This document shows, in pieces, positions 18,001-24,947 of a stretch of 64,000 nt of DNA (position 1 is its first letter; every line of letters starts with the position of its first letter). The position numbers and the translations under genes are program-made. Source of the stretch: an uncultured Bacteroidales bacterium (lineage in GTDB: Bacteria; Bacteroidota; Bacteroidia; Bacteroidales; Bacteroidaceae); assembly GCA_902779875.1 (NCBI GenBank), contig CACZCX010000008.1, forward strand, positions 88,619 through 152,618, written 5' to 3'. The notes under the pieces were generated by a model. It was not told where the DNA came from. It saw only the letters and a program-made list of their open reading frames with translations, and did no database searches.

Positions 18001-18904
18001 TCCTTATATCAACAGGTATTTCGGTCCATATCACTTTCTTTTCTTTTCTGACTTTTTCAGTTGTTGTCAGTATGTATCCGTTCTCTGTCAACCGATTTTC
18101 AGAGAAAGACCTTAGGAAATGCTGGCTTGAACCGTAATATGCTCTCTTGCGGTTTGCCTCAAAACTATCGGCCTTACGTTTTGTCACATTGTCATATGGC
18201 TTGTAATAAAAGTAGCCCAGCATATCACAATGAGTCTGTGTCTTGTTTTTTTCTACAGTGAATTTTACCAGATCCACATACAGTTCATATCCCAATAACG
18301 GCAAGTCTATAATCAGAGGTTCTGTGGCCCACGCACTGAATATGCTCTTATTCACTTTTACTGTATCATAAAATTCATCATGTCTTTCCACTATATCTGA
18401 ATTGACGGTGCGTTTGCTGTACTTATTCCTATATATACGTCGTATTTCATATGAAGTCTCATCTGATGTATTGAAAATCAGGGTATTCGCATTTTTTATG
18501 GTTGCATGCCTCCCCCATCGGTCATCGCCCAAGAACATACTTTTAAAGTAATTCAGGTCCTTTTTAAAATCCCTTCCGGATTCGCCTGACACCTCAACCT
18601 CAGGCAACTCACTGTTGGCATTTAGTCTGATTAGCAATTCACCCGGATTACGTAACAGATCAAGAGCCTGAGGCTCATAACCTACAAAACTGAATATTAC
18701 CGTAGCAGGGAATGATACGTCTTTCAATTCAAAATGCCCATCATTATCAGTGGTTGTGCCTTGAGTCGTACCGTTTACATAAACAGTAGCCGATGATAAT
18801 GGTTCCTGTGTCTGATCGTCAACAACCGTTCCGCGTATTACATTCTGCCCCCATGCAATGACAGAAACAACAGATAAAACTGCAAACAAAAGAATTTTTC
18901 TCAT
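15008..18904 (-). CDS. Very large secreted CarbopepD-reg / MG2-like protein
   Basis: A 1298-residue exported protein. The signal peptide (MRKILLFAVLSVVSVIAWGQ) is followed by a carboxypeptidase-regulatory-like domain (residues ~22-95, VIRGTVVDDQTQEPL...TDNDGHFEL). Next comes a region resembling TonB-receptor-associated DUF5686-type segments (DETSYEIRRIYRNKYSKR), then an MG2-like beta domain (~residue 430: EKVYLEFDNTAYFQGENIWFKAF). The C-terminus contains YWNPNVITDEEGRARVEF...GIPYILNQNW, typical of large Bacteroidales proteins related to alpha-2-macroglobulin pieces. The bait/thioester motif of true alpha-2-macroglobulins is not seen. Likely periplasmic or outer-membrane associated; function unknown. 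Confidence 0.75.
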   Translation of the reverse strand: MRKILLFAVLSVVSVIAWGQNVIRGTVVDDQTQEPLSSATVYVNGTTQGTTTDNDGHFELKDVSFPATVIFSFVGYEPQALDLLRNPGELLIRLNANSELPEVEVSGESGRDFKKDLNYFKSMFLGDDRWGRHATIKNANTLIFNTSDETSYEIRRIYRNKYSKRTVNSDIVERHDEFYDTVKVNKSIFSAWATEPLIIDLPLLGYELYVDLVKFTVEKNKTQTHCDMLGYFYYKPYDNVTKRKADSFEANRKRAYYGSSQHFLRSFSENRLTENGYILTTTEKVRKEKKVIWTEIPVDIRKHSADVGENIMLVHDLKDKVLEIKYYYREDGSPFIAGEKGARFYSESGMTFIEDTCFFFKDGTVMDNNIIFTGELSKKKVAACLPDDYFPPKDTCKINVGGSADYASELIKFAENIQEFNNLFPQEKVYLEFDNTAYFQGENIWFKAFVTHATSLERAPSGVLYVDFLAPTGQLILQQKLKIVAGQTDGVIPLVDAGTQQTREKQGIVAYPSGFYEIRAYTQNMLDFSPEAIFSRVIPVYTQPKYGEYDKSRVENNQDNPLVEKKRGKTIEQKRNVKVSFYPEGGDMVNGLPCRVAFKATGSDGFGTDGVIVLSGVRNPFETGNRISYMATRTMQDSIPTAHDGMGSFIITSDGLETAHFITSDGEIIRCRWPKVVDSGYSMIADMLSDSCMQVNIWRTDDRLGELTALAVTCRGDVVHFEEINDMDNSQLEIDCSEWPAGVCRLTLYNKDGNILSSRSIFHGGPELSGPSITVNTDSMLRQSCSKEVIEFKLTDGHGRPFRDRFCLSVRDATDYGGGRTDNLKTNLLLSSDLRGYIHDPAWYLESDDDEHREALNLLTMVQGWERYEWLYMTGLKEFEEKHRIEESLTMNGWILSYGKRQPVSDIGVYASVIPDDDKTLFESFDYQTDSTGYFGFDMPDFYGNGKFTVNLMSRNKDGESKFEKSKRIRFERADRPDPRPYLIQETDLSHNDHRIYDYKVDYTDFDLTPDQRRKLGRMIDDVDIEEKSEKRRFIDYDTFTSFEAEEDAELELDQGEYTTDLFGYFLERGIRLEPGQSDPLFSSSEGSANVEASSSKAGFVRPVYYVHNMEKLLTHKPFDDPERIDMIDVKSIIVYDNPMYPRDMKNLIPLMLEWAKRHGGSVPPYVPTQDNEICILAGGDFWCWLDHSWNRYTLVDIQIKQDRELLFYNEIRNLGRRTTTVKGFTKPVQFYSPEYPDGPVEGNVDSRRTIYWNPNVITDEEGRARVEFYNNSFTRKFTINAAGITASGIPYILNQNW

Positions 18905-18978
18905 AAAAACAACAAGTAGGATTATTGAGGTTGTTTCGACAAATGTAATGATTAATATCTAAAAAAGATATATAGGTT

Positions 18979-19012
18979 ACTGCAACATCGGGGACGGTTC
19001 CCTTTGGCCCCC
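18979..19012. repeat. Hybrid of repeat families A and B
   Basis: ACTGCAACATC (family A arm) runs into GGGGACGGTTCC (core shared by both families) and then CTTTGGCCCCCT (family B arm). There is no second arm. It lies in the divergent intergenic region between the large secreted protein and the TonB-C protein. Confidence 0.65.
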
Positions 19013-19069
19013 TCAGACGTATTCTGCACTTATTCACGTTTTGTATGTGAATAATTGAAAGATTGGCAT

Positions 19070-20212
19070 ATGAAAAGATTCATCCCACTCGTGTTAGCGA
19101 CATTGTTTGCAATTCCGGCCTTCGGTCAGAAGGAGATAAAGAAAGGAACAGTCAACTCTTTAAAATTAAATTCCAATATCCAAAACTGGAATCCCGTATG
19201 GAAGTGCTTATCTGAAGACTGTTTCCTATGGCTATACGATGACGGGACATACACCATTGAACTTGAAAGCTGGTGGGAATATTTTTATAATGCCCAAATC
19301 AGCCTTGTTGAAGAAGCTGTAACACTTCACGTTTCTATCGGCCGATATTATTGGGATGGTGACAAGTTGTATTGTAAAGACGCAATTACCAATTCTACAT
19401 TTGACTTTATCAGTTCCAATGGCAATCTGATAACTGTCAAAGGATTACCATTCATGAATGACCGTGTCTTTTCAGGTCTCAGTAAAGATTCCCATACATT
19501 TCTGGATATGTCAAATGCTATGACAGAAACCAAATGGCAAGAACTGAACAAGTCTGTTAAGGAACTACCATTAAGAAAAACCAGATACAAAACCACTCTG
19601 GAGGAATTCCGGAATTTCTCCATCGATGTAAATCAAGACAACACCTATGAGATGAAATACGGTGGATTCCTGCTATCTCAAGGTAAATGGGAGCGTAATG
19701 GAAACCTTCTTGTCATGCACGATAACAACGTGGGAGGTAACTATCATGCATTGATAGAAGACAACGCACTGACAATATACACATTGGAAGGAACCTCAAG
19801 AACATTATACGTATATGAGGACGAAGCTGATATACTGGTTTGCATAGATGGAGATGATGATTACGGAGAACCACTTGAAATATTACAGGATGAAGACGGA
19901 GTTTATCTGGCCGTTCCCGAAGGTCCGGAATATCCTGAAGGTACAAATGCACTTCTTGATTATATGAGGCGCACACAGATTTACCCCGACGATGCCAGAA
20001 GAAAAGGAATTCAGGGACGGGTACTGGTACAGTTCATAATCGAGGAGGACGGCTCCATAACCAACCCCAAGGTCGTAAAAAATGTATGTCCGTCACTTGA
20101 CGCCGAGGCTGTCCGCATCATTTCCTCAATGCCAAAATGGAAACCCGGCAAGATTGACGGTAAGCCCTGCCGGGTAAGATTCACCGTTCCTATCAATTTC
20201 AGATTAAACTGA
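19070..20212 (+). CDS. Secreted protein with TonB C-terminal domain
   Basis: The start is ATG 19070 (MKRFIPLVLATLFAIPAFGQ, a cleavable signal peptide), giving 380 residues; an upstream TTG in frame is less likely. The last ~90 residues form a TonB-C domain (RRKGIQGRVLVQFIIEEDG, PKVVKNVCPSLDAEAVRI, MPKWKPGKIDGKP, VPINFRL). The first ~280 residues are unlike TonB: they contain two lipocalin-like stretches with W-x-L-Y-DDGTY and SQGKWERNGNLLVMHDN. A true energy transducer would have an uncleaved N-terminal membrane anchor and a Pro-rich linker. Neither is present, so this may be a periplasmic protein that borrowed the domain. Confidence 0.8.
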   Translation: MKRFIPLVLATLFAIPAFGQKEIKKGTVNSLKLNSNIQNWNPVWKCLSEDCFLWLYDDGTYTIELESWWEYFYNAQISLVEEAVTLHVSIGRYYWDGDKLYCKDAITNSTFDFISSNGNLITVKGLPFMNDRVFSGLSKDSHTFLDMSNAMTETKWQELNKSVKELPLRKTRYKTTLEEFRNFSIDVNQDNTYEMKYGGFLLSQGKWERNGNLLVMHDNNVGGNYHALIEDNALTIYTLEGTSRTLYVYEDEADILVCIDGDDDYGEPLEILQDEDGVYLAVPEGPEYPEGTNALLDYMRRTQIYPDDARRKGIQGRVLVQFIIEEDGSITNPKVVKNVCPSLDAEAVRIISSMPKWKPGKIDGKPCRVRFTVPINFRLN

Positions 20213-20311
20213 TAATCATGCGAGCGACCTCATCGGAACGATGAAAAAACCTTGTTTTTGCCAAAATAATTATCTTTCTTTACGCGGTGTAATCCTTTTC
20301 CGGAGAGTATT

Positions 20312-21532
20312 ATGAGACAGAGAATTTCCTTTTCGGCCGCGGTATTATCGGCCCTCCTTATCTTTTCATGCAAGACCGATGTCAGGACCGATGGCATCCC
20401 GCAAATCACAAAAAATGATGTGATTTCACTTGAGGGTTCTTTCTATGACAACTTCCTGGAGAGCTGGGACTATATCATGCTGGATGATGAGAATCTGGAC
20501 GGGATACTGGGCAGCCCCTACAAGGTCCTGTATGATGACGGCCTCTATTTCATAGAGAGCACGACCGCCAGAAACAGCTCCATTAAGGTGTTTGACAGCA
20601 CGGGGCACTATCTGAACGACATCTGTCAGACCGGGCGAGCACGTTATGAGTTTCTGTATATCGACGAATGGACCATCGACCCCTACCGCAATCAGGTCAT
20701 ACTACTGAACCGCAACGGATATTACGGGACCATAACTATCAAACGATATGATTATCAGGGACATTACATCGGCCAATCAGAAACTCAGGAGCTGACCGAC
20801 GAGTATCATATCGGTCAAGTCATAAAATGTACGTCCGACGGCAGTATCCTCATTGAGAACAACCTTGGCATAACACCTGTATACGAATACTTCTACATAT
20901 GTCCGGACGGCACTTTCAGCGCTCCAATGGGACTGAACAGCAATCACATGAATCTCAATGACAATGATATGGAACTGTTTAATGACAATCTCGTCAAGGC
21001 TGGTGACTGGTGCGGAATATCCGTTCGTGAGGCCAGTTATAATGTCCTGTCCGATACCACTGTACTGATGCCTAAGCTGGACAGCCGCATCTATAGCCTG
21101 CAGAGTAACCGATACGACAGCATTGCTGACCTGAGTTGCCTGCCCCCGATTCCCGACAAGAAGAAAAACAATCTGTTTTATGATACGTTTCATGACGGCG
21201 GCGATCTTGCCTTTATTGAAGAGTACAGGGACTATCTTCGCCTGAGGTATAATGACCGGACCGAGTATGTCTTGGACAAAACGACCTTCAGGATGTACCG
21301 GATGAAAGGCGATGCAACCAGACAATCAATACCATCCTATGGTAATAATACGCTTTACGGGAACGATATCATATACGCAGTGGAGCCCTATCGAATTCGC
21401 AACGTACTCGAGTTGATTGACGACAACGATTCCGAGGTCACCTACAGCCCCGACGTCATTGAATTATTCCGCAAGGCCAAGGATCGCGAGAACCCCATCC
21501 TCATCATCGCCCACTACAAACTGCAACATTAG
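20312..21532 (+). CDS. Six-bladed beta-propeller lipoprotein
   Basis: A 406-residue lipoprotein (LLIFSC, Cys ~20). Repeated blades contain patterns such as SSIKVFDSTGHYLNDI, RGxxEF-like ARYEFLYIDEWTIDPYRNQV and IKRYDYQGHYIG, as in the 6-bladed beta-propeller (DUF5128) family that is abundant in Bacteroidales. Ligand and role are unknown. The stop TAG (21530-21532) and the last residues KLQH are encoded by the family A repeat. A paralogous protein of the same family is at 45.2 kb. Confidence 0.78.
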   Translation: MRQRISFSAAVLSALLIFSCKTDVRTDGIPQITKNDVISLEGSFYDNFLESWDYIMLDDENLDGILGSPYKVLYDDGLYFIESTTARNSSIKVFDSTGHYLNDICQTGRARYEFLYIDEWTIDPYRNQVILLNRNGYYGTITIKRYDYQGHYIGQSETQELTDEYHIGQVIKCTSDGSILIENNLGITPVYEYFYICPDGTFSAPMGLNSNHMNLNDNDMELFNDNLVKAGDWCGISVREASYNVLSDTTVLMPKLDSRIYSLQSNRYDSIADLSCLPPIPDKKKNNLFYDTFHDGGDLAFIEEYRDYLRLRYNDRTEYVLDKTTFRMYRMKGDATRQSIPSYGNNTLYGNDIIYAVEPYRIRNVLELIDDNDSEVTYSPDVIELFRKAKDRENPILIIAHYKLQH

Positions 21533-21558
21533 GGACGGTTCTTAATGTTGCAGTTTTT
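21518..21558. repeat. Family A repeat, copy 5 (single hairpin)
   Basis: AAACTGCAACATTAGG-GACGGTT-CTTAATGTTGCAGTTT with one mismatch in the stem. It sits exactly between two convergent genes, and both read into it. The plus gene ends ...K-L-Q-H-TAG and the minus gene ends ...K-L-Q-H-TAA, because the palindrome reads the same on both strands. Confidence 0.9.
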
Positions 21559-22273
21559 GGTATTTGCGGGAAATGGGGAGCGTAATGTCACCCATTAGTC
21601 GGACGGAGTCTGAACCGAATACCGTCACGTACCGTCTGTTGACCAGGAATGAACGGTGAATACGGACGAACGGCTCTCCCAGCAACGACTCCCACTGCGA
21701 TATCCCCGTGCGGTTGTGCAGTTCGCGGCCATCGGACGCATGAACTATCACCTCCGTGTCACACGACTCCACGTAGACAATCTCGCTAGGAAGCAGCGTC
21801 ACCTTACGGTGCATGGAGCAGAACGTCACCGGCGTCTCAATCTCGGGATGCCTTACGGTCATCCATCGGTCAATAAGGGAACCGCCGATAGCCAGGATTG
21901 AGATCAGTATCGATATGAAAAGCGGATTGAACAGCATGGCAGGGAGCGGCGCCAACTCACCCGAACGATTGTATGAATACCGGCTCCCCACCTCCATAAT
22001 ATGGCGCTGGTCCTGAATGAACAGGTTCGTGGCGTAAATGAGCAGATACTCGAGCACCAGTATGGCCAGCACTATGTAAATCACGCCCTGAATACCCTCG
22101 CTGCGTTTCTGGAACGACACTTTGGGCAGCAGATATTTGGCCCCGAGCGCCCCCGGCAGGAACATGGTACCCATCAGCACAGACTCCTGGAACGTATATC
22201 CGGCGCTCGATACGACCAACGCCGCTATCACTACCGACAGCATCCAATAGAGTATGGTCACAAGGGTTCTCAT
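21542..22273 (-). CDS. Membrane-anchored LytTR transcription regulator, cassette 1
   Basis: 243 residues from ATG 22273 (MRTLVTILYWML), a start supported by alignment to the paralog at 23294-24025. There are four predicted membrane segments (about residues 5-22, 28-45, 62-85, 115-138). A C-terminal LytTR DNA-binding domain follows (KVTLLPSEIVYVESCDTEVIVHASDG...FVRIHRSFLVNRRYV...LPISRKYQKL). No response-regulator receiver domain is present, so control must come through the membrane part. It is divergent from two small membrane-protein genes. The frame upstream of 22273 has no promoter support. Confidence 0.85.
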   Translation of the reverse strand: MRTLVTILYWMLSVVIAALVVSSAGYTFQESVLMGTMFLPGALGAKYLLPKVSFQKRSEGIQGVIYIVLAILVLEYLLIYATNLFIQDQRHIMEVGSRYSYNRSGELAPLPAMLFNPLFISILISILAIGGSLIDRWMTVRHPEIETPVTFCSMHRKVTLLPSEIVYVESCDTEVIVHASDGRELHNRTGISQWESLLGEPFVRIHRSFLVNRRYVTVFGSDSVRLMGDITLPISRKYQKLQH

Positions 22274-22362
22274 ATCATTCACGAAGATATGCAATCCCTC
22301 CCGATTTTTCCAACAAAACCGTATCCAAAAGACCGATATTACCGATTTGGGGCTAAAACGTG

Positions 22363-22402
22363 GGATTTGACATCGGACTAAACTCCAACCGTTGGGATTT
22401 GA
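22363..22402. promoter_or_regulatory. Candidate LytTR operator region, cassette 1
   Basis: GGATTTGACAT at 22363-22373 and GGATTTGA at ~22395-22402 form a direct repeat of about 32 bp (three helical turns). They lie in the divergent region between the LytTR gene and the small membrane-protein genes. The same 11-mer occurs once in the equivalent region of cassette 2 (24132-24142). LytTR proteins typically bind paired direct repeats. The plus-strand -7 box TAACTTTG follows at 22438-22445. Confidence 0.4.
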
Positions 22403-22472
22403 AGGCCGATATGTGGGGAGGGATCGGGTATCGGCCCTTAACTTTGCAGTGAACCTTAAAACCAAAACCGAT

Positions 22473-22784
22473 ATGCAACAACTGATCGCACAACAACCCG
22501 GTGGCTATCTGGCCATCCTTACAATTCTGCTGGTGCTCATACTGCTCTCTGCATGGAAAGCGCCGCGCTGGGTACGTCCCATCGGCTCCATCGCATTGGG
22601 ATTCTGCACCTTTTTCTTTTTTTACAGCAAGCTGGCAGCTTGTTCTGACATCTACAAGGCAGGCGATATAAGCCCATACATCCTTGCCGGCGGATTAAAA
22701 CTCATGAACTTCTCCGTCATTTACGGACTGTTCATTTACCTTGTTTCGCACATAATCAGCTTCATCCAGAAGCCCAGTCATTAA
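22473..22784 (+). CDS. Small membrane protein 1, cassette 1 (ExbB/MotA-like fragment)
   Basis: 103 residues from ATG 22473, 27 bases after the -7 box. Three hydrophobic segments: ~12-30, ~40-55, ~72-95. The segment SAWKAPRWVRPIGSIALGF is nearly identical to that of the cassette 2 paralog (GWKAPRWVRPLGSIALAF). The later AGDISPYILAGGLKLMNFS...GLFIYLVSHII resembles the last helix pair of small MotA/TolQ/ExbB-like proteins of Bacteroidetes; this similarity is from memory of the family and unverified. It is followed after 18 bp by a second small membrane protein. Function unknown. Confidence 0.65.
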   Translation: MQQLIAQQPGGYLAILTILLVLILLSAWKAPRWVRPIGSIALGFCTFFFFYSKLAACSDIYKAGDISPYILAGGLKLMNFSVIYGLFIYLVSHIISFIQKPSH

Positions 22785-22802
22785 TCTTAAAACAGGAAAA
22801 TC

Positions 22803-23198
22803 ATGTTATTTAAATTCATACTCCAGTACACAACCCCGTTTACGGCCATATCGCTGGCGCTGCTGATGATTGCGACCGTCTATACAGCAGTCAAGCATCC
22901 CGCCAGACTGCATTCAATCGGCACCATAACCATTGTATTCGGACTGCTCTGTTTTGCCGTTTCATTCACAAACGTGTTCGATGCATTCCAAAAGTATCCG
23001 CCATTTGACTATCAGGGACTTGTATCCAGGAAAATGGTTGCCGGCGAGCTTATAACCAAGCAGGATCTTGCATCGGCAGACAGCATTTGGCCTCACATCA
23101 TCTCTCCTCTTTGCAAATCATGCGCCATCATGTTCTGGAGTTCCATCCTCTACATGCTCTCCCGCCTGCTCTACATCATCCGCACTCCCCGAATTTAA
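22803..23198 (+). CDS. Small membrane protein 2, cassette 1
   Basis: 131 residues, three hydrophobic segments (~12-30, ~40-58, ~102-125), with a short polar loop between the second and third. The C-terminus LLYIIRTPRI matches the paralog ending ILYIIRTPRL at 24618-24947. In the middle HSIGTITIVFGLLCFAVSF parallels the RPIGSIALGF segment of the neighbouring gene, so both probably derive from one ancestor. The TAA stop (23196-23198) lies at the edge of a family A repeat. Confidence 0.65.
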   Translation: MLFKFILQYTTPFTAISLALLMIATVYTAVKHPARLHSIGTITIVFGLLCFAVSFTNVFDAFQKYPPFDYQGLVSRKMVAGELITKQDLASADSIWPHIISPLCKSCAIMFWSSILYMLSRLLYIIRTPRI

Positions 23199-23310
23199 AC
23201 ATTAGGAAGGTTTAGCTCGACGGCCCGAAGGGGAAAGTCAACCGTCCCTAATGTGTTAGTTTTGCGGGAAAACTGCAACATTAAGAACCGTCCCTAATGT
23301 TGCAGTTTTT
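23196..23310. repeat. Family A repeat, copy 6 (variant with loop insertion)
   Basis: The first hairpin carries an enlarged loop of about 40 nt (AGGTTTAGCTCGACGGCCCG... to AACCGTCC) in place of GACGGTT. After the joint GCGGG, the second hairpin has the loop in inverted orientation (AACCGTCC). Copy 7 at 31121-31241 has the same insertion. The right end encodes KLQH-TAG of the minus-strand LytTR gene. Confidence 0.85.
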
Positions 23311-24025
23311 GGTATTTGCGGGAGACCGGGAGGGATTCCTCTCCTACGAGGACGGAATCGGAGTCAACCTGGGTCATGTAGTTGCCGTTAACCAGGAACG
23401 AACGGTGAATCCGCACGAACGGATACCCAAGCGCCGATTCCCACTGCGAGATGCCGGTCTTGTTACGCAGTTTGCGCCCATCGGAAGTATGAATAAAGAC
23501 CTCGGTATCGCAAGACTCCACATACAGAATCTGACTGGGCAGCAGCGAGACCCGCTTACGGTCAGAACAGAATGTAATAGGGTTCTCCATCTCCGGATGG
23601 TTACGCATGAGCCATCGGTCAATCAGAGACCCTCCTATGGCCAGACCTGAAATCACGACCGATATGAACAGCGGATTGAATACGCCCGTATCCTCGGGGA
23701 ATTCGAACGGGAAACTATAATTAGCACCTTGTATATATCTTGTATAGCTGAATGACTGAAAACATAATGTCCATACAAGCAGCAGATATTCCAGTAAAAT
23801 GATAGCAAGAACAAGATAAACGGTATTGCGTATGCCCTCGGCCTTCCTTTTAAAAGAGATCTTGGGCAGCATGTATTGAGCGGCAAGTGCTCCGGGCAGG
23901 AACATCGTAGCCACGAACAACGCTCTTGACACAGACAGGTCCTTAACGAGCATCATTATTATCAATGCTACTATAAGTACCGATACTATCCAATACGCAA
24001 TCAAAACGTTTCTTCTCATAAGCAT
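23294..24025 (-). CDS. Membrane-anchored LytTR transcription regulator, cassette 2
   Basis: 243 residues from ATG 24025, or 241 from ATG 24019 (MRRNVLIAYWIV), which aligns with the paralog's start. The layout matches the cassette 1 protein: four membrane segments, then a LytTR domain (RVSLLPSQILYVESCDTEVFIHTSDG...FVRIHRSFLVNGNYM). Very high similarity in the DNA-binding part, lower in the membrane part, suggests conserved targets and diverged input. The protein ends SRKYQKLQH with the last four residues from the repeat, exactly as in the paralog. The minus-strand element TAACTTCG near 24046-24053 is a likely -7 box. Confidence 0.85.
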   Translation of the reverse strand: MLMRRNVLIAYWIVSVLIVALIIMMLVKDLSVSRALFVATMFLPGALAAQYMLPKISFKRKAEGIRNTVYLVLAIILLEYLLLVWTLCFQSFSYTRYIQGANYSFPFEFPEDTGVFNPLFISVVISGLAIGGSLIDRWLMRNHPEMENPITFCSDRKRVSLLPSQILYVESCDTEVFIHTSDGRKLRNKTGISQWESALGYPFVRIHRSFLVNGNYMTQVDSDSVLVGEESLPVSRKYQKLQH

Positions 24026-24093
24026 AAACGGAACATTGTATTTATGCTCACGAAGTTAGTGAATAGAAATACAATCTGCTAAAAAAACCTCCG

Positions 24094-24142
24094 TCAAATC
24101 CCCCTCAAAAGGGATTATAAGCCCTTCAGCAGGATTTGACAT
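24094..24142. promoter_or_regulatory. Candidate LytTR operator region, cassette 2
   Basis: TCAAATCC at 24094-24101 (the inverse of GGATTTGA) and GGATTTGACAT at 24132-24142 lie between the divergent LytTR and small membrane-protein genes. The 11-mer GGATTTGACAT is shared with cassette 1. A further hairpin, CCCTTTTGAGGGG-type, overlaps. The plus-strand -7 box TATCTTTG lies at about 24209-24216. Confidence 0.4.
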
Positions 24143-24239
24143 AAACCGAATATGCAGACAGAGGGATATGACACCAAAAAAAATTGGATGGCCCATTCCA
24201 AATACCATATCTTTGCATCAGACCAAAAACAAATGCTTT

Positions 24240-24605
24240 ATGGAAGAAGAATTGATAGAAGAAGTAGTCGAAAAGGTTTTTATACCCGGACCACTGACCG
24301 TTTTATTACAGATCGTTCCGTCATGGATCCTGAGTATATTCATCATCCTGCTCGTAGCAATACTGTTCTGCGGCTGGAAAGCCCCAAGATGGGTAAGGCC
24401 GTTAGGATCAATCGCACTCGCATTCTCTTTCATCCCATGGACATGGAGAATCATGACCGCCCTGTACGATGTAAAGTTGGCCGGTGCCGTATCACCTAAT
24501 GTATGGTACGCAGGCTTCAAAATCTCATTATTCGTAATAACGCTGGGCATGATTGTGTTCCTTATCTCAAGGATAATCATCGCAATCCAGACAACCAGAA
24601 ACTAA
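24240..24605 (+). CDS. Small membrane protein 1, cassette 2
   Basis: 121 residues from ATG 24240, chosen because the -7 box at ~24209 excludes earlier starts. An acidic N-terminus (MEEELIEEVVEKVF) is followed by three hydrophobic segments. The signature GWKAPRWVRPLGSIALAF and the later AGAVSPNVWYAGFKIS align with the cassette 1 paralog. No enzymatic motif is present. The next gene begins 12 bp downstream. Confidence 0.65.
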   Translation: MEEELIEEVVEKVFIPGPLTVLLQIVPSWILSIFIILLVAILFCGWKAPRWVRPLGSIALAFSFIPWTWRIMTALYDVKLAGAVSPNVWYAGFKISLFVITLGMIVFLISRIIIAIQTTRN

Positions 24606-24617
24606 AAGGCAAACATT

Positions 24618-24947
24618 ATGTTCAGGTTTTTCTTATCCTCGATATCCACTTTCGATGCAATCGCGTTCGTAATCATCATACTGGCAACCATAGCCGCCGC
24701 ATGGAAAGCCCCCTACAGGATCAGGCTGATAGGCAAACTGACCGAAGCCATATTCCTGACGTCCTTATCGGTCCAGGTCCTCTCATTCACTATAAGGCTA
24801 CAGGAACAGCCCTATAGGGGAGGTGACTTACACGTACAAACTGTTTTCTGTGATGACTTCAGGGCAATGGCTGCCCTCATCATACTGGCCGCCGTCGCCT
24901 ACATAATCAACAACATCCTCTACATAATCCGCACCCCACGCCTCTAA
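24618..24947 (+). CDS. Small membrane protein 2, cassette 2
   Basis: 109 residues with three hydrophobic segments. AAWKAPYRIRLIGKLTEAIF keeps the Trp-Lys-Ala-Pro...Gly pattern seen in the other small proteins of both cassettes, and the C-terminus ILYIIRTPRL is nearly the same as in cassette 1. The stop TAA (24945-24947) overlaps the stop of the convergent nspC gene (TAG, 24946-24944). Confidence 0.62.
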   Translation: MFRFFLSSISTFDAIAFVIIILATIAAAWKAPYRIRLIGKLTEAIFLTSLSVQVLSFTIRLQEQPYRGGDLHVQTVFCDDFRAMAALIILAAVAYIINNILYIIRTPRL

